From: Bacillota bacterium
Lineage (GTDB): Bacteria; Bacillota_E; Sulfobacillia; Sulfobacillales; Sulfobacillaceae
DNA: 8,162 nt
NCBI GenBank assembly: GCA_021802225.1
Contig: JAKAAS010000060.1
Span: 1 to 8,162, forward strand
Direction of reading: 5' to 3'
Positions within the stretch are counted from its first letter, which is position 1. Every line of letters starts with the position of its first letter. The notes below the pieces were generated by a model, which was not told where the DNA came from, did no database searches, and was given only the letters and a program-made list of their open reading frames with translations. This document shows, piece after piece, positions 1 through 6,465 of the stretch. The translations under genes and the position numbers were made by a program.

Positions 1-352
1 AAGCGACGACTCGGCGGACATGCAAAGAGCGGCAGCGGCTCTGGAGACGTTCGGCGTACCCTACGTCTTGATTAAGGGCGGGCACCTGGAGGGAGAGCAG
101 GCGTCCGACCTGCTGCGCTATCAGGGACGGGAAACATGGCTGGAGGCTTTAAGGATTGACACCCCGCATACGCACGGAACAGGATGCACCCTGTCGAGCG
201 CGATTGCCGCGGGAGTGGCCCGCGGGCAAACCGTGGAGGAGGCGATCAGGGTGGCGAAAGACTATGTGACGCACGCGATTGAACACGCTCCGGCACTGGG
301 CCACGGGCACGGCCCGCTCTTGCACCACTGGGGGCAAACACCGTGGATTTAA
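1..352 (+). CDS. thiD: Hydroxymethylpyrimidine/phosphomethylpyrimidine kinase ThiD, C-terminal part
   Basis: This is the C-terminal 116 residues of a gene that begins upstream of the window; the first whole codon is at position 2. ThiD is a cytosolic ribokinase-fold kinase that phosphorylates 4-amino-5-hydroxymethyl-2-methylpyrimidine (HMP) twice, giving the HMP-PP used by ThiE. Two family signatures are visible: the KGGHL strand (nt 74-88) and the HTHGTGCTLSSAIAA anion-hole/catalytic segment (about nt 170-214), whose Cys codon is at 185-187. ThiD proteins are usually about 260-270 residues, so a little over half is missing, including the N-terminal substrate-binding part. The stop codon lies 7 bases inside thiE, so the two are likely co-transcribed and translationally coupled. 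Related ribokinase-fold vitamin kinases (for example PdxK) share the fold, but the adjoining thiE and tenA support ThiD. Confidence 0.93.
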   Translation, partial: SDDSADMQRAAAALETFGVPYVLIKGGHLEGEQASDLLRYQGRETWLEALRIDTPHTHGTGCTLSSAIAAGVARGQTVEEAIRVAKDYVTHAIEHAPALGHGHGPLLHHWGQTPWI

Positions 353-978
353 GTCTGCATGTGCTGATTGACCCTGTGGGGATGACTGGCCAGGACTTGC
401 GCCGCAGTCTGCAGGAAGTCGCCGCAGGGGGAGCCACGGTGGTGCAAATGCGGGGAAAAGAGCGCACCACCCGCGAACTGATGGATACGGGCGCTGCCGT
501 GCAAAAACTGTGCCGCCTCTACGGCCTGGCCTTCGTGGTCAATGACCGGGTCGACGTGGCGCTGGCGCTGGGGGCTGACGGTGTGCATGTCGGCCAGGAC
601 GATATGCCGGTGCATGCGGTGCGGACCCTCGCCCCATACCTGACCGTCGGCTTGTCCGTAGGCTCGCTGGCAGAGGTGCTGGCAGCCCGGGACTGTCTGC
701 CCGATTATTTCGGAATGGGTCCGGTGTTTCAGACAGCATCGAAAAGCGATGCGGGAGAAGCGGTCGGAATTGCCCGCCTCAGGGAGTGGACCCAAGAGGC
801 GGGGACGCTTGCCCCCGTTGTGGCGATTGGAGGAATTACCCGGGACAATGCCGCAGAGGTCTGGCAGTGCGGCGTCGACGGGATCGCGGTTATTTCGGCA
901 GTGTGGCAGGCAGACGACAAAACCGGTGCGTGCCGGGCGCTGCGCCGGGGCCAGCCAACAGTGAAAAGGGGAGGGTGA
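343..978 (+). CDS. thiE: Thiamine-phosphate synthase ThiE
   Basis: A 211-residue TIM-barrel enzyme of normal length for ThiE. It condenses HMP-PP with hydroxyethylthiazole phosphate to give thiamin phosphate and pyrophosphate in the cytosol. Conserved segments appear in order: QMRGK (residues 35-39), VNDRVDVALALGADGVHVGQDDMP (66-89, pyrimidine and Mg/pyrophosphate site), GLSVGS (103-108), DYFGMGPVFQTASKSDA (121-137, phosphate-binding loop with T131, S133 and K134), VAIGGI (160-165) and DGIAVISA (179-186). Two positions differ mildly from the usual consensus: Met in QMRGK where Leu or Tyr is common, and Gly107 where a His is often found. The GTG start overlaps the end of thiD by 10 bases and has a G-run (330-335) about 7 bases upstream. 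TenI-like thiazole tautomerases share the fold, but the intact VNDR, VGQDD and TxSK motifs favour ThiE. Confidence 0.95.
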   Translation: MDLSLHVLIDPVGMTGQDLRRSLQEVAAGGATVVQMRGKERTTRELMDTGAAVQKLCRLYGLAFVVNDRVDVALALGADGVHVGQDDMPVHAVRTLAPYLTVGLSVGSLAEVLAARDCLPDYFGMGPVFQTASKSDAGEAVGIARLREWTQEAGTLAPVVAIGGITRDNAAEVWQCGVDGIAVISAVWQADDKTGACRALRRGQPTVKRGG

Positions 979-984
979 AGGACG

Positions 985-1647
985 GTGACAACGGTGGAAC
1001 GGCTGAAGGATTCTCTGCCCAGCCAGTGGCGCGCTCTGATAGAGCACCCGTTTGTGGTGGGGATAGGGGAAGGGACTGCGCCGCACGGTCAGTTCAGCTA
1101 TTTCTTGATGCAAGATGCCTTGTATTTGGGGGACTTTCTCTCAACGCTGGCGCTGGCGGCGGCCATGGCCCCTAGGCGTGAATGGACTGAGACGCTGCTC
1201 CGCCATGCCCAGAACGTCACCACCGTGGAGGAGGCGTTGCATGCGTCTCTGCTCCCCTCGTTCGGCGTATCGCCAGACCGGCTGGCATCCGCCCAGCTTG
1301 GGCTCATCACCGCAGCTTACACCGACCATCTGGTGCGCACAGCTCTGGGGCGCACCTTTCCGGAAGTCATCGCAGCCGTACTGCCCTGCTATCTCAGCTA
1401 TCAGGAAATTGGGTTGAGCCTGCAGGCGCATTACCACTGTCCTGACCCTCTATACCGCGAGTGGATTGAGACCTATGCCGGTGAGGAATATGGCGTGGCG
1501 GTGGCTGAACTGCTCAGCATCGCCAACAGTCTTGCTATCGGCGGGGAGGATTTTGAGCGGATGAAGGGGGTATTTGCCCGCTCTGTCGGCTATGAGTCCC
1601 TATTTTGGAGTCAGGCTGCTGCCGAAGGCCATCTCCTGGTGTCATGA
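985..1647 (+). CDS. tenA: TenA-family aminopyrimidine aminohydrolase (thiaminase II)
   Basis: A 220-residue all-helical TenA/Thi-4 protein. TenA hydrolyses aminopyrimidines from degraded thiamin to HMP, which ThiD and ThiE then reuse. The family residues fall at almost the same numbers as in Bacillus subtilis TenA: D44 and Y47 in the QDALYL segment, C135 and Y139 in PCYLSYQEIG, and E204 in SVGYESLFW (E205 in B. subtilis, from memory). The presence of C135 places it in the TenA_C group with the nucleophilic cysteine. The GTG start is 6 bases after the thiE stop, and the GGAGGG stretch just before it overlaps the end of thiE. The final TCA codon and TGA stop form a TCATGA palindrome shared with the opposing downstream gene. 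Given the catalytic residues and context, another function is unlikely. Confidence 0.94.
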   Translation: MTTVERLKDSLPSQWRALIEHPFVVGIGEGTAPHGQFSYFLMQDALYLGDFLSTLALAAAMAPRREWTETLLRHAQNVTTVEEALHASLLPSFGVSPDRLASAQLGLITAAYTDHLVRTALGRTFPEVIAAVLPCYLSYQEIGLSLQAHYHCPDPLYREWIETYAGEEYGVAVAELLSIANSLAIGGEDFERMKGVFARSVGYESLFWSQAAAEGHLLVS

Positions 1648-2265
1648 AAGACGGTCCTGGGGCGCGATGTACTGGATGGGAAGGCAGGATGACAGGATGC
1701 TGTGGGGGGACGCTTCGTAGGCAATGACATCTTTTAATTGGCTCCAAAGGGCTGTGGAAGTGGAAAAGCGGACGGTGACAGTGTCCAGAAATTCCGCAGC
1801 CGGGGAGACGCGAAAGTCCTCGAGCAATTTCCTGAGCGGTCCCCACTCCCCGTAAGGGAGATTTAGGCACACGCTGACTCCGTCCTGCTCCTCGCCGACC
1901 TGGGCTGCGGCCAAGGCCTCTTTAGCGGACTGCTGGTATGCGTGCACTAAACCGCCGGTGCCCAGCTTGGTTCCCCCAAAGTAGCGGACGGTGATGAGTG
2001 CCGTATGCACGAGACTGTTTTTTTGCAACAGGGTCAAGGTAGGCGAGCCCGCCGTTCCCTGAGGTTCGCCGTCGTCGGTCATACGCTCATCTCCCGCCTG
2101 CAGGATATAGGCCCAGACGTAATGAGTGGCTTTCGGCCACTGGATTTGCGCTGCCGCCAAAAGCCGGCTGACCTCGTCCGGCGCCTCGGCATGATAGGCG
2201 GTACTGATGAAGCGTGAGCGCCGCACGATGATTTCTGTGCTCTTTCCTTCAATAACGGTAAACAT
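1642..2265 (-). CDS. yigZ: YigZ/IMPACT-family protein
   Basis: A 207-residue protein of the YigZ (UPF0029/IMPACT) family, which is about 205-215 residues in bacteria. The N-terminal Impact domain shows the family motifs: RRSRFIS (15-21), ATHYVWAY (46-53), DDGEPQGTAGSP (64-75) and VRYFGGTKLGTGGLVHAY (93-110). The remaining ~85 residues correspond to the C-terminal ferredoxin-like domain (DUF1949-type), which is usually less conserved. Eukaryotic IMPACT acts on Gcn2 and translation control; the bacterial role is not settled, and a ribosome or nucleic-acid link is only suspected. I chose the start at 2265 because AAGGGGAG (2273-2280 on +) lies 7 bases upstream and the protein then begins at the usual place before the RRSRF motif. 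An ATG 60 bases further upstream would add residues atypical of the family. It is convergent with tenA, overlapping it by 6 bases, and divergent from the glycosyltransferase. Confidence 0.93.
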   Translation of the reverse strand: MFTVIEGKSTEIIVRRSRFISTAYHAEAPDEVSRLLAAAQIQWPKATHYVWAYILQAGDERMTDDGEPQGTAGSPTLTLLQKNSLVHTALITVRYFGGTKLGTGGLVHAYQQSAKEALAAAQVGEEQDGVSVCLNLPYGEWGPLRKLLEDFRVSPAAEFLDTVTVRFSTSTALWSQLKDVIAYEASPHSILSSCLPIQYIAPQDRLS

Positions 2266-2410
2266 GAACAAACTCCCCTTTCGCTCTGCATAGCATATAT
2301 CAGGACCAAAAGGCAGACTAGCCACTTTTTAGCGTCCATGGTATCGTACACTTGAGATGAAACAGCACATGAAGGTGGTTTCGAGCCACGCGCATGATGG
2401 AGGTGAGTGA
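2266..2410. promoter_or_regulatory. Divergent intergenic region between yigZ and the glycosyltransferase gene
   Basis: This 145-base gap must hold the start signals for yigZ (-) and probably for the envelope cluster (+). On the + strand a weak sigma-A-like pair is visible: TAGCCA (2319-2324) and TATCGT (2342-2347), separated by 17 bases, each matching four of six consensus positions. An AT-richer patch (2290-2301) could serve the - strand as a -10 region, but no matching -35 was found. A perfect ribosome-binding sequence GGAGGTGA (2399-2406) precedes the glycosyltransferase ATG. No clear operator or riboswitch was seen. Confidence 0.3.
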
Positions 2411-3646
2411 ATGGACATGGTTCCCGCATCAGGACAGAACCTCAAACAGTCGTCAGACTGGATTGACTGGCTGGCCACTCACCATGATGCAACCTTAAGC
2501 CTCCATCCGGAAGTCATGATATTGGCAGCACGCTATGGAGATGGCCATCTCCGCGCGGCTAAAGCCGTGGCCTTGCAGCTATTGCTAATGGACAGTCACA
2601 TCAGCCTCGGCATTTTAGATTACTACCGGTTTGTGAACCCGGGTTTAGACAATCTCATCCGTTGGGGCTATCTGACCAGCGTTAAACGGGCTCCCTCTCT
2701 GTGGCGGTGGTTTTACATGTCCACCCAGAGCATTGACCCTATGTCCCACACTCAGCGGATGATTAATCATATCGGAATGCGGCGCTTTTACCTGGCTCTT
2801 AAAGAGGTTCCGCCTAAACTTATTGTCTCGACGTATCCCACGGCAGCGGGCGTGGTGTCGACGCTGAAGCAGCAGGGCAAGCTGGACGCGATAAACTTTG
2901 TGGTGATGACGGACTACAGTGTGCATTCGCAGTGGATTCACCCGGCGGTTGACATGTATTTTGTGGGCAGCGAGGATATGCGCAATGAACTGTTGGACCG
3001 GCGGGTCCCTGACAGCAAAATCATTGTGTCCGGCATTCCAGTCGACGAGCGGTTTCAAGAAGACGTGGATGTTGACCATGCCATGGCCTCATTGGGCGTG
3101 GACCCAAATCTTCCAATTCTATTGTTTATGGGCGGGGCTTACATGCCTATCGGGGAGTATGCGCAGGTGCTGAAAATGCTCGATAAAATACCTGCCAAGC
3201 ATACGACCATTGTGATTGCCGGCCATGAGCCGGTGCGGATGGACCTGGCCAAGCAGTACCGCCGGAGCGCCGTCAATCCCATGGTCGTTTTGGGCTATGT
3301 GGATAACGTGCACGAGTTGATGGCAGTGTCATCCCTTCTCATCAGCAAGGCGGGAGGCCTGACAACGACGGAGTCGCTGTGCCGGGGACTGCCTACCATT
3401 ATTTACCGGCCTATTCCGGGGCAGGAAGATGCCAATGCGGAATTTTTGGTGCGCAATGGGGCCGGACGCCGGGCCCACAGTGAGGAAGATTTGGAGGAGA
3501 TTGTCACGCATTTGCTGGAACACCCGTGGGAATTAAAGTCAATGGCGCACCAGGCGCGCGCGCTGGGCCATGCCGATGCCGCACAAATTGTCGCGCAGCA
3601 AATCTACCTCGCGCTCCAAAATGAGGAAGCAAATGCCCCAGCGTAG
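2411..3646 (+). CDS. MGDG-synthase/UgtP-type glycolipid glycosyltransferase (GT28 fold)
   Basis: A 411-residue GT-B glycosyltransferase. The N-terminal half is MGDG-synthase-like, with the Gly-rich GDGHLRAA loop at about residues 43-50 (GxGHxxAA, the acceptor-side signature). The C-terminal half is MurG/GT28-like, with GYVDNVHEL (near 295-303), SKAGGLTTTES (312-322) and PIPGQEDANAEF (334-345), the nucleotide-sugar donor site. It has no signal peptide and is expected to act at the inner membrane face. Family members (UgtP/YpfP, plant MGD1) transfer glucose or galactose from a UDP-sugar to diacylglycerol. The sugar, the acceptor and the number of sugars added cannot be read from the sequence. 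A roughly 33-residue N-terminal stretch precedes the first strand. GGAGGTGA at 2399-2406 supports this ATG over the ATG two codons later. The downstream MFS gene overlaps its 3' end, suggesting coupled expression and a shared pathway. Confidence 0.85.
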   Translation: MDMVPASGQNLKQSSDWIDWLATHHDATLSLHPEVMILAARYGDGHLRAAKAVALQLLLMDSHISLGILDYYRFVNPGLDNLIRWGYLTSVKRAPSLWRWFYMSTQSIDPMSHTQRMINHIGMRRFYLALKEVPPKLIVSTYPTAAGVVSTLKQQGKLDAINFVVMTDYSVHSQWIHPAVDMYFVGSEDMRNELLDRRVPDSKIIVSGIPVDERFQEDVDVDHAMASLGVDPNLPILLFMGGAYMPIGEYAQVLKMLDKIPAKHTTIVIAGHEPVRMDLAKQYRRSAVNPMVVLGYVDNVHELMAVSSLLISKAGGLTTTESLCRGLPTIIYRPIPGQEDANAEFLVRNGAGRRAHSEEDLEEIVTHLLEHPWELKSMAHQARALGHADAAQIVAQQIYLALQNEEANAPA

Positions 3647-4802
3647 GCGAATGCCGCCGGCGCAGATATTGCTGCTGATCATTTTAGGTCTTGCCGAATT
3701 CGCGCGGGGAGCCTTGATCATTTCGCTGCTCCCCGCCTACGTGACCGGACCACTCGGCGCCTCTCTGACCATAGTGGGTTGGGCACTGTCCAGCCATTAT
3801 TTTTTGGATACGGTGTTTCGGGGACCAGCCGGGTGGCTCGTTGACCATATTGGGGTGCCGCGGGTGCTGACGATTGGCCTCGCTATTGAATGCCTCTCGC
3901 TGATTGGGGCGATGAACACCACCAGTCCCGCTATGATTATCGTCTTTGTGGCTCTGCTGGGAGTCGGGACGGCGACCCACTGGCCGGCTGTCGTCACGGG
4001 CACCAACCGGATGACCGATCCGGAGCGGCGCGCTTCAGTGATGGGGCTCGTGTTCGCGGCTTGGCTGACGGGGTCTGGATTAGGGCCGGTGCTGATCAAT
4101 TTCCTGCTGGGAGGCCGGGACCGGACCGCATTTCTGGTGCTGATCGCCGCTGATATCATCGCGTTTGCTGTGACTATTATTGTGTCCGAACCCCGGCTCA
4201 CGCACATTCACGAACAGCAGGTGACCAGGCACCGCTTATGGAAAACTTTGTGGAACTTCCGCTGGGTCATTCCGGGCACCTTCGTGCAAAATATGACCCT
4301 CGGCCTCATGCTCCCCATATTGCAGCCTTTTACCACCCGGGTGCTGCATTTAGACCATTTGCAATTTGCCGAACTGTTGCTGGGCAGCGGGGCGTTTACG
4401 GTGATCCTATTGGTGCCCATGGGCAAAGTCACGGACCGCTTCGGGCTGCGCGTGCCCCTGGTCGGAGGCTTTTTTGTGGCGGGAGCAGCTCTTTTAGGGA
4501 TCGGGTTCTTCCGGCACTTTTTTCAGCTCATTGTCTTTGGCGGCATTCTCGGGCTGTCCTATGCCATGATTTTGCCGTCGTGGAATGCTTTTTTGGCCGG
4601 GCTGATTCCCAAAGAAATCGAGGGCTGGCTGTGGGGCGTGTTTATGACCATCGAGGGGCTGGGGATGTCTGTCGGGCCGATTTTGGGCACGCGGCTCTTC
4701 ACGTATAGAATTTGGCTGCCATTCGTGGTCTCTGCAATCATCCTCCTGAGCATGGGAGTGTTCTATGCGTCCTTTCCGGTGCAGAAGAAAATTTCATCGT
4801 AG
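3633..4802 (+). CDS. MFS transporter, candidate LtaA-like glycolipid flippase
   Basis: A 389-residue major facilitator with about 12 hydrophobic segments and a basic, cytoplasmic N-terminus. Motif-A-like loops occur after helix 2 (GWLVDHIGVPRV, about 67-78) and after helix 8 (GKVTDRFGLRVP). Charged residues sit inside hydrophobic helices: E22 and R25 in helix 1 and D59 in helix 2, with W117 and W144 in helices 4 and 5. From memory, Staphylococcus LtaA uses E32, R35, D68, W127 and W150 in its sugar/proton pocket, so the spacing is similar. The preceding glycolipid-synthase-like gene adds to the case, but a drug or metabolite exporter is not excluded. I chose the ATG at 3633 because GAGG (3623-3626) precedes it by 6 bases; it overlaps the upstream gene by 14 bases. 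ATGs at 3570, 3621 and 3651 are in frame; starting at 3570 would add a basic, non-membrane tail. Confidence 0.8.
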   Translation: MPQRRRMPPAQILLLIILGLAEFARGALIISLLPAYVTGPLGASLTIVGWALSSHYFLDTVFRGPAGWLVDHIGVPRVLTIGLAIECLSLIGAMNTTSPAMIIVFVALLGVGTATHWPAVVTGTNRMTDPERRASVMGLVFAAWLTGSGLGPVLINFLLGGRDRTAFLVLIAADIIAFAVTIIVSEPRLTHIHEQQVTRHRLWKTLWNFRWVIPGTFVQNMTLGLMLPILQPFTTRVLHLDHLQFAELLLGSGAFTVILLVPMGKVTDRFGLRVPLVGGFFVAGAALLGIGFFRHFFQLIVFGGILGLSYAMILPSWNAFLAGLIPKEIEGWLWGVFMTIEGLGMSVGPILGTRLFTYRIWLPFVVSAIILLSMGVFYASFPVQKKISS

Positions 4803-4845
4803 CGGCACGGCAAGAAACTGACTGAATAGGGGGCGCACAACCCAA

Positions 4846-6096
4846 ATGGCGTGGATTATCATTGTGGTGGCAGGGGCATGGCTCGCGCTTTACCTGCTGC
4901 CGGATCTGCTCTGGCACCACCTGCAGTGGAAAGCCGCACTGGGGGCGCGTGACAGCCACCAAATCGCTCTGACCTTTGATGACGGGCCTGGCCCTGACAC
5001 TGCGCTCATCTTGGAGGCGCTCCGGGACCAAAAGGCTCATGCCACATTTTTCGTGATTGCGGAGAGGGCTCGGCATTACCCGGAAGCCCTGCAGGCTATG
5101 GTCCGTGACGGCCATGAAATAGGCCTGCACGGCTACCAGCACCGGTCCATGTATCTGTTCTGGCCGTGGTCTGTCAAGGCCGAACTGCAAAAGGGCATCG
5201 ACACGATTGAACAGATTGCGGGCGTCACACCGCATGTTTACCGTCCTCCCTGGGGACATTTCAACCTAGTGACGGTGATTGCGGCCCGGCAGCTAGGACT
5301 GCGCCGGGTGCTGTGGACTATTGCCCCGGATGACTGGAAACGGGGCAGAACGGCGCAGTTTATCGACCATTATGTGACGCAGCTGTCCCAGCCCGGGGCG
5401 ATCGTGGTGATGCATGATGCCGGAGGGGACCGGAAAGCGACAGCGGAAGCCCTGGCCACGCTCATTCCCCACGTGCGCAAGCTGGGCATGGAGCCCGTAA
5501 CGGTCCTGGCCATGGATCCCGAAAAGTCGGAGATGCGCCGCTGGTGGACATGGTGGGAGACCCGCTTTACCCGTGACTGGGACATCGACACCATCCCCTC
5601 CTCGTTAGGGGGGGACCCCGTGCTGCGGCTCGGCCACATCCGGTTTCCCTACCGCACCACAGTACTGACGACGGGCCGCACGATCCGGCGCGGAGACGCC
5701 ATGGGAGAGATTCATTTTGGCAACCCGGCGCTGTCCCAAATGAGCGCGGGACCAGCGGGCGGATTGCGCGCCTTTCATGCTGTCCTGCGGTCTCTGAGCG
5801 ATTTGGCCCAGTACGTGGAAGGGAATCATAAATACGGAGATATTACGGTCATTGGCGGCATTACCCTCTTGGACGCCTCCAGCGCCATCGAAAAGCTGGG
5901 ATTTGACCGGGTGCCGGTGTCGGGGCTCCGCAAGTGGACTATGTGGTTTTACCTGATTTTCCTGATGGCGATCTACCATTCGGATGGGTGGAGCACATTC
6001 AGGCGTTTTCTTCGTCTCCACCCGGTCCTCTTGATGATGGACAGGGAGACGCTGATGAAGAAATACCTCCGGTCGCCCAGCAAGCGCCAAGCCTAG
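4846..6096 (+). CDS. Membrane-anchored NodB-type polysaccharide deacetylase with extra C-terminal domain
   Basis: A 416-residue protein with three parts. Residues 2-23 are a hydrophobic N-terminal segment (anchor or uncleaved signal) placing the enzyme outside the membrane. Residues about 38-215 are a NodB carbohydrate-esterase-4 domain with all five motifs: TFDDGP (43-48, catalytic D45 and metal-binding D46), HGYQH (95-99, metal His pair), RPPWG (133-137), APDDW (160-164) and IVVMHD (186-191). Such enzymes remove N- or O-acetyl groups from sugars using a metal ion. The last ~190 residues are unlike NodB; they contain RRGDAMGEIHFGNPAL (about 279-294) and a hydrophobic stretch WFYLIFLMAIY (367-377). 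I think this resembles the YkoP-like domain of Firmicutes, from memory only. The ATG has a rather distant AGGGGG (12 bases), so coupling to the MFS gene 43 bases upstream is possible. The natural substrate is unknown. Confidence 0.88.
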   Translation: MAWIIIVVAGAWLALYLLPDLLWHHLQWKAALGARDSHQIALTFDDGPGPDTALILEALRDQKAHATFFVIAERARHYPEALQAMVRDGHEIGLHGYQHRSMYLFWPWSVKAELQKGIDTIEQIAGVTPHVYRPPWGHFNLVTVIAARQLGLRRVLWTIAPDDWKRGRTAQFIDHYVTQLSQPGAIVVMHDAGGDRKATAEALATLIPHVRKLGMEPVTVLAMDPEKSEMRRWWTWWETRFTRDWDIDTIPSSLGGDPVLRLGHIRFPYRTTVLTTGRTIRRGDAMGEIHFGNPALSQMSAGPAGGLRAFHAVLRSLSDLAQYVEGNHKYGDITVIGGITLLDASSAIEKLGFDRVPVSGLRKWTMWFYLIFLMAIYHSDGWSTFRRFLRLHPVLLMMDRETLMKKYLRSPSKRQA

Positions 6097-6117
6097 TCCA
6101 CCCAGCCGCCCGCTCCG

Positions 6118-6465
6118 TCAGGAAGGACCGGCGCCAGGGGGGTCCTTTAATGTCAGCGTGGCCAGCAGCCGCGTGCGGAAGTCGGGGTTGTCCTTCAGGC
6201 GGCCCACAAGGTCCAGCACAATGCCTTCCAAGTAGCTATGCCCTTCTGAGGATCCCGGGCGCATCCAGGACACCATCACATCAGCCAGAATCCCGGAAAT
6301 CAAGTCTTCCCCGGCGGGGGAGTCGAGAAACTTGCGGAACCAGCGTTCAATGCGCGGCTCCATAAACGCTTCGACACGGTCTTCGAATTTTTGCTCGATA
6401 TCAAACAGTTTCAAGCGCTTGGGCCTCTCTTTCCTGAGTCTAGTCGACACTGGTAATGCTACCAT
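6118..6465 (-). CDS. Hypothetical small charged helical protein
   Basis: I do not recognise this family. With the ATG at 6465 the product is 115 residues, soluble, with no signal peptide or membrane helix. The N-terminus is very basic (STRLRKERPKRLK), followed by an alternating charged and hydrophobic stretch (FDIEQKFEDRVEAFMEPRIERWFRKFLDSP) that looks like amphipathic helix, then more helix-like sequence and a short Gly/Pro-rich tail. AGGTGGG (6474-6480 on +) lies 8 bases upstream of the ATG. A TTG at 6414, preceded by AGAGAGG with 9 bases of spacing, would give a 98-residue protein lacking the basic leader and is a fair alternative; an ATG at 6594 is also in frame but has no evident support. 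It is convergent with the deacetylase (21-base gap) and divergent from the coxG-like gene. Reality as a gene is supported by the ribosome-binding sites and the tight fit between neighbours. Confidence 0.6.
   Translation of the reverse strand: MVALPVSTRLRKERPKRLKLFDIEQKFEDRVEAFMEPRIERWFRKFLDSPAGEDLISGILADVMVSWMRPGSSEGHSYLEGIVLDLVGRLKDNPDFRTRLLATLTLKDPPGAGPS
6123..6147. terminator. Hairpin between convergent genes, possible terminator
   Basis: AAGGACC (6123-6129) and GGTCCTT (6141-6147) are a perfect 7-base inverted repeat around an 11-base loop that itself contains the palindrome GGCGCC. It starts 26 bases after the deacetylase stop and overlaps the 3' end of the opposing hypothetical gene. 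The following + strand has only a short T stretch (TTT at 6146-6148), so it is a weak intrinsic terminator at best. Confidence 0.35.

Noticed and set aside
349..1113. Long open frame on the - strand (254 codons) opposite thiE and the start of tenA
   Set aside because: It lies wholly against two well-supported genes with clear motifs. Its composition (rich in His, Arg, Pro, Cys) is typical of the reverse of G+C-rich coding DNA, and no domain is recognisable.
786..1175. Open frame on the + strand overlapping thiE and tenA in another frame
   Set aside because: It has no family motifs, is rich in Arg, Gly and Cys, and overlaps real coding sequence.
2266..2325. N-terminal extension of the YigZ-family protein from an upstream ATG
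   Set aside because: The internal ATG at 2265 has a strong AAGGGGAG 7 bases upstream and gives the normal family N-terminus; the extension reads through that ribosome-binding site.
3570..3632. Longer N-terminus for the MFS protein from the ATG at 3570
   Set aside because: The added residues are basic and not membrane-like, overlap the glycosyltransferase gene by 77 bases, and have no better ribosome-binding site than the ATG at 3633.
5605..6090. Open frame on the - strand (161 codons) opposite the deacetylase C-terminal domain
   Set aside because: The + strand frame continues one protein with the NodB motifs, a ribosome-binding site and family-like sequence; the reverse frame has no recognisable features.
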